Source: Oscillibacter sp. (GTDB lineage: Bacteria > Bacillota > Clostridia > Oscillospirales > Oscillospiraceae). From it: a DNA stretch of 49,823 nucleotides. The notes beneath the pieces were generated by a model, which saw only the letters and a program-made list of their open reading frames with translations, had not been told where the DNA came from and ran no database searches. Positions 1 to 7,749 of the stretch are shown in pieces. Numbering within the stretch: the first letter of the stretch is position 1; the number at the start of each line of letters is the position of its first letter. Where the stretch lies: positions 1 through 49,823 of the forward strand of contig JAFUNB010000003.1 of assembly GCA_017482345.1 (NCBI GenBank). The letters are read 5' to 3'. The translations under genes were made by a program, and so were the position numbers.

Positions 1-138
1 AGTCTCCTTGTTTTTGTGAATTTGGTCGGCAAACCTTTCATTCACTCTAACTTGGAGACTTTTTCTTGTCTACTCCACCCCTCGCTATAAGCTCTTTTTG
101 TCCCCCGGCAGAGCCGGGGGTTGCCTTTGTCAAGACAA
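1..138. repeat. Left copy of a hairpin-rich dispersed repeat at the contig end
   Basis: Bases 1-138 are the exact reverse complement of 49684-49821. The copy contains three nested palindromes. TTGTC/GACAA lies at 127-138. CCCCCGGC/GCCGGGGG with a 3-base loop lies at 102-120. A long imperfect one at 1-60 has outer arms AGTCTCC/GGAGACT and inner arms TGAAT/ATTCA (on the leftward strand), separated by equal 9-base gaps. Reading leftwards, an ATG at about 41 opens a frame running off the contig (starts MKGLPTKF), which could be the start of an element-encoded protein or chance. The inner border lies 4 bases from the nrdG terminator hairpin. The arm length is close to a large assembler k-mer, so the contig probably stops inside a longer multicopy element. 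Family not recognised. Confidence 0.85.
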
Positions 139-142
139 CGCC

Positions 143-174
143 AAAAGCGGCGCCCGTTTGGGCGCCGCTTTTTT
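143..174 (-). terminator. Rho-independent terminator after nrdG (bidirectional)
   Basis: A 13-bp perfect stem (143-155 with 160-172), GC-rich core, GTTT loop, with A and T runs on opposite sides, begins 6 bases after the nrdG stop. It can work in both directions, so it also blocks reading from the end repeat into nrdG. Confidence 0.9.
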
Positions 175-180
175 CTGCGT

Positions 181-711
181 TTACCGTGCTCTGTCCGGCA
201 GCTGGACCATGTTTCCGGTCCTGCGGGTCTCGTTCAGATCGAGAAGGCGCTGGTTGGAGCTGCCCCGGAACCGCAGGGAGATGTCCTTCAGCTCCTGGAC
301 AAACCGCCCGTCCACCAGTACATCCACCAGGCCCAGCAGCTCATCCGTCACCTCACAGCGGTGGGAGTGGCCGTCCGTCAGCAGTTCCTCATACGTTCTG
401 CCCGTATAGGCCCAGACAGTTTTCTCCGGCAACTCCGCCTTCACCCGCCGCAGCAGAGGCAGCAGCGCGCGCTGGTTGGACGGCTCAAAGGGCTCGCCGC
501 CCAGCAGGGTCAGGCCGCTGATATAAGAGGGTGCCAGCATCCGCAGGATCTGCTCCTCTGTCTCCTCCGTAAAGGGCTGGCCGTAATCAAACGCCCATGT
601 CTGAGGCTGGAAACAGTGGGGACAGCGATTGGTGCAGCCGGAGACGAACAGCGTCACCCGGACACCCTCGCCGTTGGCGATGTCGCAGTCTTTGAGCTCA
701 CCAAAATACAT
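181..711 (-). CDS. nrdG: Anaerobic ribonucleoside-triphosphate reductase activating protein (radical SAM)
   Basis: 176 residues. NrdG is the radical SAM activase that uses S-adenosylmethionine and a [4Fe-4S] cluster to install the glycyl radical on NrdD. The cluster motif CX3CX2C is seen at C26, C30 and C33 (SGCTNRCPHCF), followed by the family's GGEPF segment. The frame stays open 34 codons upstream, but that extension lies inside the end of nrdD and has no family resemblance. The ATG at 711 has GGAG 7 bases before it and starts MYFGELKDCDI, as in other NrdG proteins. It begins 10 bases after the nrdD stop, so the two are one operon. Length is typical. Confidence 0.95.
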   Translation of the reverse strand: MYFGELKDCDIANGEGVRVTLFVSGCTNRCPHCFQPQTWAFDYGQPFTEETEEQILRMLAPSYISGLTLLGGEPFEPSNQRALLPLLRRVKAELPEKTVWAYTGRTYEELLTDGHSHRCEVTDELLGLVDVLVDGRFVQELKDISLRFRGSSNQRLLDLNETRRTGNMVQLPDRAR

Positions 712-721
712 AGGCGCTCCT

Positions 722-2899
722 TTACAGATGCAGCACGCGGTCCCGGATCTCCTGGGTCCGGCCCTGATTCCAGAACTGGGTGCCGATGTAGCCGCAGGTA
801 CGGCGGGCCACATTCATCTTGTCCTGATCCGTGTTGCCGCACTTGGGACACTTCCAGATGAGCTTGCCGTTTTCCTCACTGATCTGGATCTCGCCGTCCC
901 AGCCGCACACCTGGCAGTAGTCGCTCTTGGTGTTCAGCTCGGCGTAGATGATGTTGTCATAGATGAACTGCATAACAGACAGCACCGCCTCCAGATTGTT
1001 CTGCATATCCGGCACTTCCACATAGCTGATGGCACCGCCGGGAGAGAGGTGCTGGAACTGGGCTTCGAAGCGCAGCTTCTCAAAGGCGTTGATCTCCTCC
1101 GTCACATGGACGTGGTAGCTGTTGGTGATATAGCCCTTGTCATTGATGCCCTCAATGACGCCGAAACGGCGCTGCAGGCACTTGGCAAACTTATAGGTGG
1201 TGGACTCCAGCGGCGTGCCGTACAGGGAGAAGTCGATGTTGTGTTGAGCCTTCCAGCCGCGGCAGGCGGCGTTCATCCGCTCCATGACCTCCAGAGCGAA
1301 GGGAGTGGCCTCAGGGTCGGTGTGGCTCTTGCCGGTCATGTATTTCACACACTCGTACAGGCCGGCGTAGCCCAGAGAGATGGTGGAGTAGCCGCCGTAG
1401 AGCAGCTTATCGATGACCTCGCCCTTCTTCAGGCGGGCCAGGGCTCCGTACTGCCACAGGATGGGCGCCACATCGGACACCGTTCCCTTCAGTCTCTCAT
1501 GGCGGCACATGAGTGCCCGGTGGCACAGCTCCAGCCGCTCGTCGAAGATCTTCCAGAACTTCTCCAGATTGCCGCCGGAGGACAGGGCCACATCCGGCAG
1601 GTTGATGGTGACTACGCCCTGATTGAAGCGGCCATAGTACTTGGGCTGGTTGGTCTCAGGATCCACATAGGGCGTCAGGAAGCTGCGGCAGCCCATGCAG
1701 GTATAGCAATGGCCCTCGCCGTTTTTGTCCACCTTCAGCTCCAGCATCTTCTTTTCGGAGATATAGTCCGGCACCATGCGGCGGGCGGTGCACTTGGCCG
1801 CCAGCTTCGTCAGATACCAGTAAGGCGTGCCCTCCCGGACATTGCTCTCCTCCAGCACATAGATGAGCTTGGGGAAGGCCGGAGTGATCCACACGCCATC
1901 CTCGTTTTTCACGCCCTCATAGCGCTGCTCCAGCGTCTCCTCGATGATGAGGGCCAGATCCTTACGCTCCTGTTCATTTCTGGCCTCGCCCAGATACATG
2001 AACACCGTGACAAAGGGAGCCTGTCCGTTGGTGGTCAGCAGGGTCAGCACCTGGTACTGGATCGTCTGCACGCCGCGGCGCACCTCATCCCGCAGGCGGT
2101 CCTCCACCACGCGGGAGATCTGCTCCTCACCCGCCTGCACACCCAGCGTTTCCATTTCCTGCTCCACCGTCTTGCGGATCTTCCGGCGGCTGACATCCAC
2201 AAAGGGCGCCAGGTGAGCCAAAGAGATGGACTGGCCGCCGTACTGGTTGGAGGCCACCTGGGCGATGATCTGGGTGGCGATGTTGCAGGCGGTGGAGAAG
2301 CTGTGAGGACGCTCGATGAGGGTGCCGGTGATGACGGTACCGTTCTGCAGCATGTCCTCCAGATTCACCAGATCGCAGTTGTGCATGTGCTGGGCATAAT
2401 AGTCGGAGTCATGAAAATGGATGATGCCCTCCCGGTGAGCCTCCACGATGTCCGCCGGCAGCAGCAGGCGCTCGCTGATGTCGCGGGATACCTCGCCGGC
2501 CATGTAGTCCCGCTGGGTGGAGTTCACCACAGGATTCTTGTTGGAATTCTCCTGCTTGGCCTCCTCATTGCAGCACTCGATGAGGCTGAGGATCTTCTCG
2601 TCGGTGGTGTTGCTCTTGCGGATCAGAGAGCGGGTATAACGGTAGGTGATATAGCTCTTGGCCACCTCAAAGGCGCCGTGGGCCATGATCTGATACTCCA
2701 CCATATCCTGGATCTCCTCCACCGAGGGAGCGCGGTTCATCTTCATACAGGACAGCTCTACAAATTCGGAGATCCGGCGGATCTGCACCGGCGTCATGCG
2801 CAGGCTCTCCTCAACGCTCTCGTTGGCTTTCACCACAGCACCGTAAATCTTCTCAATGTCAAAATCCACTTCCGTGCCGTTTCTCTTAATCACGATCAT
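722..2899 (-). CDS. nrdD: Anaerobic (class III) ribonucleoside-triphosphate reductase, catalytic subunit
   Basis: 725 residues. Reduces ribonucleoside triphosphates to deoxynucleotides without oxygen, using a glycyl radical made by NrdG. An N-terminal ATP-cone allosteric domain (about 1-90) is followed by the barrel. The C-terminal zinc site has cysteines C662, C665, C684 and C687. The radical loop RRTCGYIG places the radical on G703. Start ATG at 2899 has an AAAGGAGG site. The upstream 260 bases are AT-rich. A weak TTGTGT/TACAAA promoter is possible, but I could not find a convincing NrdR box. This is the usual enzyme of strict or facultative anaerobes. Confidence 0.97.
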   Translation of the reverse strand: MIVIKRNGTEVDFDIEKIYGAVVKANESVEESLRMTPVQIRRISEFVELSCMKMNRAPSVEEIQDMVEYQIMAHGAFEVAKSYITYRYTRSLIRKSNTTDEKILSLIECCNEEAKQENSNKNPVVNSTQRDYMAGEVSRDISERLLLPADIVEAHREGIIHFHDSDYYAQHMHNCDLVNLEDMLQNGTVITGTLIERPHSFSTACNIATQIIAQVASNQYGGQSISLAHLAPFVDVSRRKIRKTVEQEMETLGVQAGEEQISRVVEDRLRDEVRRGVQTIQYQVLTLLTTNGQAPFVTVFMYLGEARNEQERKDLALIIEETLEQRYEGVKNEDGVWITPAFPKLIYVLEESNVREGTPYWYLTKLAAKCTARRMVPDYISEKKMLELKVDKNGEGHCYTCMGCRSFLTPYVDPETNQPKYYGRFNQGVVTINLPDVALSSGGNLEKFWKIFDERLELCHRALMCRHERLKGTVSDVAPILWQYGALARLKKGEVIDKLLYGGYSTISLGYAGLYECVKYMTGKSHTDPEATPFALEVMERMNAACRGWKAQHNIDFSLYGTPLESTTYKFAKCLQRRFGVIEGINDKGYITNSYHVHVTEEINAFEKLRFEAQFQHLSPGGAISYVEVPDMQNNLEAVLSVMQFIYDNIIYAELNTKSDYCQVCGWDGEIQISEENGKLIWKCPKCGNTDQDKMNVARRTCGYIGTQFWNQGRTQEIRDRVLHL

Positions 2900-3112
2900 G
2901 GCGTTCCTCCTTTTGTATGGCCAGCGCCCAAACAGGCGGTATATTTTGTAGCATTTTTATTCTAACACACAACATCATGTGCCGTCTTGTTGCAATAGCC
3001 ACTTTTTAGTATTTTTTCTTCGTTCACGCATGGTGTTTATTTTCGCAAGAGAACCGGCCTTTGTAAAGTATAACTTTTCATAAATTTTTTACCGAATTTT
3101 CTCCATTTACAT

Positions 3113-3148
3113 AAAAGAGGAGCCTCCCAATGGGAAGCTCCTCTTTTT
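3113..3148 (-). terminator. Terminator after malic enzyme
   Basis: A long near-perfect stem (GAGGAGCxTCCC pairing with GGGAxGCTCCTC) flanked by A and T runs starts 16 bases after the malic enzyme stop. It separates that operon from nrdD. Confidence 0.88.
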
Positions 3149-3163
3149 GCGCGGTTTTCAAAA

Positions 3164-4339
3164 TCAGATGCGGGCCACACCGGAATCGTGGGCAGCCTTG
3201 CAGACAGCCTTGGCCACGGCATCCTTGACGCGGGGATCAATGGCATCGGGGATAATGTAGTCGGCGGACAGCTCCTCATCGGAGATCAGGTCCGCGATGG
3301 CGTGGGCAGCAGCAATCTTCATCTCGTCGTTGATGTCGCTGGCGCGGGCATCCAGTGCGCCGCGGAAGATACCGGGGAATACCAGTACGTTGTTGATCTG
3401 ATTCGGATAGTCGCTGCGGCCAGTGGAGCAAACAGCAGCACCGCCAGCCTTGGCATCCTCGGGGAAGATTTCGGGCACAGGGTTGGCGCAGCCGAAGATG
3501 ATGGCGTCACGATTCATAGTCTTGACCATCTCCGTGGTAACCAAACCGCCCACAGAGAAGCCCAGGAACACATCGGCGCCCACCAGGGCGTCCGCCAGCT
3601 TACCGCGCTTGAGGGCACGGTTCGTCTTTTGGGACATCTCCACCATGTAGGGATTCATTCCGTCCGTATGACCCTCGCAGATAATACCGGTGATGTCACA
3701 CAGGGTAACATTCTTGAAGCCGGCACTCAGCAGCAACCGGCAAACAGACATACCTGCGGCGCCGGCGCCGTTGATAACCACCTTCACATCCTCGGCTTTC
3801 TTGCCCACGACCTTCAGAGCATTGGTCAGGCCGGCCAGGACGATCACAGCGGTACCGTGCTGGTCGTCGTGGAACACGGGGATGTCGCACTTTTCCTTCA
3901 GACGCTTTTCGATCTCAAAGCAGCGAGGCGCGGAAATATCCTCCAGGTTCACACCGCCAAAGGAGCCGGACAGCAGATACACGGTGTTGACGATCTCGTC
4001 CACATCCTTGGTCTTCAGGCACAGGGGCAGCGCATCCACATCGCCAAAGGCCTTGAACAGGACGCACTTACCCTCCATAACAGGCATACCGGCCTCGGGA
4101 CCAATATCGCCCAGACCCAGAACGGCGGTACCGTCCGTTACAACGGCCACTGTGTTCCAGCGGCGGGTCAGTTCATAGCTCTTGTTGAGATCCTTCTGGA
4201 TCTCCAGACAGGGCTGGGCAACACCGGGCGTATAAGCCAGCGCCAGCGCTTCCTTGGTATCCACGGCAGCGCGGGGCGTGATCTCCAGCTTACCCTTCCA
4301 CTCACCATGCAGGCGCAGAGACTCTTTTGCGTAATCCAT
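3164..4339 (-). CDS. NAD-type malic enzyme (malate to pyruvate, decarboxylating)
   Basis: 391 residues, the short bacterial malic enzyme form without a phosphotransacetylase domain. Catalyses oxidative decarboxylation of L-malate to pyruvate and CO2. Visible features: AYTPGV with the catalytic tyrosine (Y36), the lysine segment GKCVLFKAFGD (K91), the metal ligands LEDISAP and FHDDQHGTA, then a Rossmann motif GAGAAG (about 191-196). An acidic residue (D215) after the second strand favours NAD over NADP. It begins 40 bases after the LarA-type gene with an AAGGAGAG site and no terminator between, so both should share one mRNA. Malate oxidation, or the reverse carboxylation, are both possible directions. 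Confidence 0.93.
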   Translation of the reverse strand: MDYAKESLRLHGEWKGKLEITPRAAVDTKEALALAYTPGVAQPCLEIQKDLNKSYELTRRWNTVAVVTDGTAVLGLGDIGPEAGMPVMEGKCVLFKAFGDVDALPLCLKTKDVDEIVNTVYLLSGSFGGVNLEDISAPRCFEIEKRLKEKCDIPVFHDDQHGTAVIVLAGLTNALKVVGKKAEDVKVVINGAGAAGMSVCRLLLSAGFKNVTLCDITGIICEGHTDGMNPYMVEMSQKTNRALKRGKLADALVGADVFLGFSVGGLVTTEMVKTMNRDAIIFGCANPVPEIFPEDAKAGGAAVCSTGRSDYPNQINNVLVFPGIFRGALDARASDINDEMKIAAAHAIADLISDEELSADYIIPDAIDPRVKDAVAKAVCKAAHDSGVARI

Positions 4340-4379
4340 AGCAATGCTCTCCTTTTTATAACAAATTTAAACAACCGAT

Positions 4380-5639
4380 TTATGTTTCCAGGTCACCTGT
4401 CCAGGGCAGCGTGGAGCCGCCGTAGGGCATCGCCAGAACTGTGGCCTCCGGGCCGCATTTGACCACGGCGGCCTCGTAGGCCTCCTGTACCGAGTGGTAC
4501 GGCGTCATAAACAGGCTGTGGACCAGCTCGTCCTCCAGCTCACTGACCAGATAGATGTCCGCGTTTTCCAGGACCATGGCAATGGCCGCCGCCTTATGGC
4601 CGCCCAGTCGAAACTCCCGCTGGATACGGTCGATCAGGGAGTGGGCAGTAGGCGCGCTGGTCATCCACTCTTCGAAGGTCTTTTCACCCAGGCCTTCCTT
4701 GCAGGAACCCATCAGCACGATGACGCCGCCGGGCTTCACCGCGTGCTTGGCGTTGTCCAGCGCCTTTTGGGTCTGATACAGGTTCAGATCTTTCGGCGCG
4801 CCGCCCTGGCTCACCAAAACAATATCCGCCCGCTCTTTGACTTCCTTGCGGTACAACGTATCCAGAAACGCGCAGCCGGCCCGGTGGGCAGCAGTCACAT
4901 CTCCGGCCACGGCACAGATGATCTCCTTATGGGCGTCCAGTACCACGTTGAGGATAAAGTCTACACCCACCATAGCGGCGGCCTCCTCAATATCTTCCCG
5001 GACGGGGTTCCCTTCCAGTTTACCCGCACAGGCGGCGGGTTCCACCATCCGGCTGTGGTTGGATTGAATGGCAGCACGGGTAGACACACCCGGCATGATA
5101 GCCTTGGCTCCACCGGAGTAGCCGGCAAAGTAGTGGTATTCAATATTACCCAGACAGATGCGTCGGTCAGCCTCTGCCACCCGGCGATCGAGATCCACGG
5201 GCGTTCCGCGGGAGGTAACGCCCACATGGACGCAGTCTGACACATCCAAATCTACGCAGGAGATCTCCTCCCAGACCCGCTGCCCCGCCAGATGGAGCAT
5301 CTCCTCCTTCGTATGGCAGCGGTGACTGCCCAAGGCAAACACCAGCGTGATATCCTCCCGGGCCACACCAGCAGCGTACAGCTCATCCAGCAGCGCCGGC
5401 ATCACTTGCCATGTGGGCATCGGACGGGTAATATCACTGGTGACAATGGCGATTTTCTCGCCGGGGCGAACGATCTCCCGCAGACGGGGTGTTCCAATCG
5501 GCTCCTCCAGGGCCTGCCGCACCGCGTCCGCGCCGGTTTGTGCCACGGGCACGTCATTGGGCTCCAATATTCCTAACAAACGTTCCTCCGGCACCTGCAC
5601 CGTTTGGGTCCGGTTCCCGATTTTAAAGGACAGCTCCAT
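4380..5639 (-). CDS. LarA-family nickel-pincer hydroxyacid racemase
   Basis: 419 residues, full length for LarA (DUF2088 fold). LarA interconverts L- and D-lactate with a nickel-pincer nucleotide; relatives act on other 2-hydroxyacids, including malate. The key positions are all present: R72 in SDITRP, H106 in GSHRCHT, H169 in IEYHYFAGY, K179 in SGGAKA (cofactor-linking lysine) and H195 in SNHSRM. Their spacing matches the known LarA residues R75, H108, H174, K184 and H200. No larB, larC or larE cofactor genes are in this window; they must be elsewhere if the enzyme is active. Co-transcription with malic enzyme and a divergent LysR gene suggests the substrate may be malate rather than lactate (inference). 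Confidence 0.88.
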   Translation of the reverse strand: MELSFKIGNRTQTVQVPEERLLGILEPNDVPVAQTGADAVRQALEEPIGTPRLREIVRPGEKIAIVTSDITRPMPTWQVMPALLDELYAAGVAREDITLVFALGSHRCHTKEEMLHLAGQRVWEEISCVDLDVSDCVHVGVTSRGTPVDLDRRVAEADRRICLGNIEYHYFAGYSGGAKAIMPGVSTRAAIQSNHSRMVEPAACAGKLEGNPVREDIEEAAAMVGVDFILNVVLDAHKEIICAVAGDVTAAHRAGCAFLDTLYRKEVKERADIVLVSQGGAPKDLNLYQTQKALDNAKHAVKPGGVIVLMGSCKEGLGEKTFEEWMTSAPTAHSLIDRIQREFRLGGHKAAAIAMVLENADIYLVSELEDELVHSLFMTPYHSVQEAYEAAVVKCGPEATVLAMPYGGSTLPWTGDLET

Positions 5640-5662
5640 ACCGCACCTCCTCTTTTGTTTTT

Positions 5663-5691
5663 ATTGTAAGTTTCTCTCATTTTCCTGTCAA
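5663..5691 (-). promoter_or_regulatory. Promoter of the LarA-malic enzyme operon
   Basis: On the minus strand, TTGACA (5691-5686), a 17-base spacer and TACAAT (5668-5663) lie just upstream of the LarA-type gene. Transcription would begin near 5656, giving a short leader with an AGGAGG site. Confidence 0.8.
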
Positions 5692-5703
5692 ATATAGTTT
5701 TTC

Positions 5704-5732
5704 TTGATTTGTATCAATATTTTTTATATTAT
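5704..5732. promoter_or_regulatory. LysR-type operator overlapping the lysR promoter
   Basis: A perfect interrupted palindrome TTGAT-TTGT-ATCAA (5704-5717) sits about 54 bases upstream of the expected LarA-operon start, where LysR regulators usually bind. The same bases include the lysR -35 (TTGATT 5704-5709, 17-base spacer, TATTAT 5727-5732). One bound regulator could thus activate the racemase operon and repress its own gene. Confidence 0.7.
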
Positions 5733-5766
5733 AAAAATGTACCACTTTTTTTGGAGGAACTGCCAG

Positions 5767-6642
5767 ATGAAGCTGCAGCAACTGAAGTATTTTGTCACTG
5801 CCTGCCGCCTGTGCAGCATCAGCCGCGCCGCGGAGACACTGCACATCTCCCAGCCATCGGTATCCATGGCCATCCGGGAACTGGAACGGGAATTTGGCGT
5901 GTCCCTCATCGCCCGCCGCTATCAGGGGTTTGCCCTGACGGAAGAAGGCATCATTTTTCAGGATTTAGCAGAGAGCCTGCTGCGTCACGCAGACCATATT
6001 TCTGAGCGGATGCAGGCACTGAGTCAGCAGCAGCGCCCCGTGCGGCTGGGCGTTCCTCCGATGATCGGCACTGTTTTACTCCCTTCCCTTTACCAAATCC
6101 TGAGCTTGCGCTATCCCGAGCTGGTGCTGTCCACAGAGGAACTGGGCACCAAGGCTCTTCTGCGTGACCTGCGGGAAAACGTGCTGGATGTGGCGTTTGT
6201 TTCCCACGATGCGCCGCTGCCGCCGGAATTCGATGCCGTCCCCATCGCAACCATGGAGATCGTCTGGTGTGCTCCGCGCCGCCATCCGCTGGCCGCCTTA
6301 CCGGCTGTCTCGCCGGTTCAACTGGAATATGAGTCTCTGGTCGTCTTTCAAGACAGCTTTTCTCTGCGGGATCTGTCCATGCAGCAGTTTGAAAACGCCG
6401 GTGTCACGCCCCGCATCCTCCACACAACGGAACAGCTCTCTACCGTGGAAAGCCTGATCCGCAGCGGTACCGCCACCGGCTTCCTGCTGCGCCCGTTGGC
6501 GGAATCCATACCGGATCTGGCCGTGCTGCCGCTGGACCCACCTGTCTCGCTCCAGGTGAGCCTGGCCTGGCGGAAAAACCAAAAGGTATTTCGGGATATG
6601 CACCGTTTTATCGAGCTCTGCCGCCGGACTTCGTTTTTTTGA
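5767..6642 (+). CDS. LysR-family transcriptional regulator
   Basis: 291 residues from the ATG at 5767, chosen because GGAGGA lies 8 bases upstream and the protein then begins MKLQQLKYFV, the standard LysR start; a longer open frame from 5704 has no site. Winged-helix HTH at about 1-60 (SISRAAETLHISQPSVSMAI) and a periplasmic-binding-like effector domain from about 90. It is divergent from the LarA-malic enzyme operon with a clear operator in between, and convergent with the AEC carrier. It probably senses a hydroxy- or dicarboxylic acid and controls the module; the effector is not deducible. Confidence 0.92.
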   Translation: MKLQQLKYFVTACRLCSISRAAETLHISQPSVSMAIRELEREFGVSLIARRYQGFALTEEGIIFQDLAESLLRHADHISERMQALSQQQRPVRLGVPPMIGTVLLPSLYQILSLRYPELVLSTEELGTKALLRDLRENVLDVAFVSHDAPLPPEFDAVPIATMEIVWCAPRRHPLAALPAVSPVQLEYESLVVFQDSFSLRDLSMQQFENAGVTPRILHTTEQLSTVESLIRSGTATGFLLRPLAESIPDLAVLPLDPPVSLQVSLAWRKNQKVFRDMHRFIELCRRTSFF

Positions 6643-6657
6643 GGCGTTCCAGACAGC

Positions 6658-6692
6658 AAAAAACTCCGGCCAATACTTGGTCGGAGTTTTTT
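6658..6692. terminator. Bidirectional terminator between lysR and the AEC carrier
   Basis: Stem AAAAAACTCCG/CGGAGTTTTTT (6658-6668 with 6682-6692) with additional inner pairs. It serves lysR rightward and the convergent carrier gene leftward. Confidence 0.88.
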
Positions 6693-6693
6693 A

Positions 6694-7647
6694 TCAGATC
6701 ATTCCCGCCGTCCGCAGCGCAAACACCACGGCCGTCATGGTGAACAGGCTCACTAAATGGGTAACCACCACCGCGCCGCTGGCTGTCTGGCCGTCGCCGC
6801 CCAGCTTGTCCGTGACGATGTAGACATTGACCGCAGCGGGCATGGAGCTCATGATGGTCAAAGCAACCGTCTGCTCCGGCGTCAGTCCCGCGAAAAACGC
6901 CAGACCCATCCACAGTGCCGGCATGACTACCAGCTTGACGCCCGCCGCCTTCAGCAGCAGCTTCAGATCGTGCTGAATGGCGTCCAGCTTGATGCTGGCG
7001 CCTACCGTCAGCAAGGCCATGGTACTGGTGGCCGTTTGCAGATAGCCGAGACTCTTTGTAGCCACATAGGGCAGCTCGATTTGGAAATAGGCAAACGGCA
7101 GCGCCGCCAGAATGGAGATGATGACGGGGTTTTTCAGGATGCTCTTGCATATTCTGCCCACATGAATGCCGCCGTCACCCTCCTTGATGGTCATAAGGAT
7201 CACACCCTGGATATTGTAAAGAGGCAGCACCACCGCCATGATGACCGCAGCGCTGACCACGGAGGGCGTATTGTAGATATTCTGCAGCAGTGCCACGCCA
7301 AGATAGGCGAAGTTGCCGCGGAAGCTGGCGTGGGCAAAGGCGCTCTGCTTACTTTTGTCCTTGCAGAGGACATTGCTCAGGACCCAGGCGATGACAAACT
7401 GGACCATCACGCCTACTACAGTCACTGCCATATACTTGCCGCCAAAAGCAGTCTCCAAATCAGTGTTGGCAGTTTCCAAAAACATTTTCGCCGGCAGCAT
7501 CACGTAATACACCAAATTGGTGCTGCGCGCCACATAATCGTCAGAAAACATTCCCTTTCTTGCCAAAATGTACCCTAAGCCCAGCAAAACAAACAGCGGC
7601 AGGCTCATATTGACACTGAACAGCAGGTTTGCCAGCAACAGAACCAT
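6694..7647 (-). CDS. AEC-family (auxin efflux carrier type) organic-acid permease
   Basis: 317 residues, mostly hydrophobic, about 10 membrane spans, with the family's split-inverted layout and conserved glycine/proline segments (LGLGYILARKG, FRGNFAYLG, SSMPAAVNVY). Bacterial members carry malate, malonate, lactate or similar anions, and MleP/MdcF-type proteins belong here. Position next to lysR and the racemase-malic enzyme operon supports an organic-acid role (inference). It has its own promoter. The annotated ATG at 7647 follows GGGAG with almost no spacing; a TTG three codons later would have a normal 9-base spacing and could be the true start. Confidence 0.87.
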   Translation of the reverse strand: MVLLLANLLFSVNMSLPLFVLLGLGYILARKGMFSDDYVARSTNLVYYVMLPAKMFLETANTDLETAFGGKYMAVTVVGVMVQFVIAWVLSNVLCKDKSKQSAFAHASFRGNFAYLGVALLQNIYNTPSVVSAAVIMAVVLPLYNIQGVILMTIKEGDGGIHVGRICKSILKNPVIISILAALPFAYFQIELPYVATKSLGYLQTATSTMALLTVGASIKLDAIQHDLKLLLKAAGVKLVVMPALWMGLAFFAGLTPEQTVALTIMSSMPAAVNVYIVTDKLGGDGQTASGAVVVTHLVSLFTMTAVVFALRTAGMI

Positions 7648-7671
7648 CTCCCTATTTACGATATCTTATCA

Positions 7672-7699
7672 ATTATAGCATGCTTTTTTTGTTTTCCAA
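7672..7699 (-). promoter_or_regulatory. Promoter of the AEC carrier gene
   Basis: Minus strand TTGGAA (7699-7694), 16-base spacer, TATAAT (7677-7672), about 24 bases before the coding region. Confidence 0.65.
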
Positions 7700-7709
7700 C
7701 CTTTTCCGC

Positions 7710-7741
7710 AAAAAACCACGCAGCGCTGCTGCGTGGTTTTT
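7710..7741 (-). terminator. Terminator after trkH
   Basis: Stem AAAAAACCACGCAGC/GCTGCGTGGTTTTT with minimal loop, 9 bases past the trkH stop and symmetrical enough to work in both directions. Confidence 0.88.
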
Positions 7742-7749
7742 CATACGGT

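Noticed and set aside
1-138. Group IIC intron end next to a terminator
   Set aside because: The location fits, but the repeat does not start with the GTGYG intron boundary and no reverse transcriptase or domain V is visible; kept only as an analogy.
629-2965. A 778-codon open frame antisense to nrdD, and similar long antisense frames over malic enzyme, trkH, trkA, glgP and glgA
   Set aside because: They mirror strongly biased GC-rich codons of real genes, have no ribosome site or family motif, and give low-complexity His/Leu/Gly-rich products.
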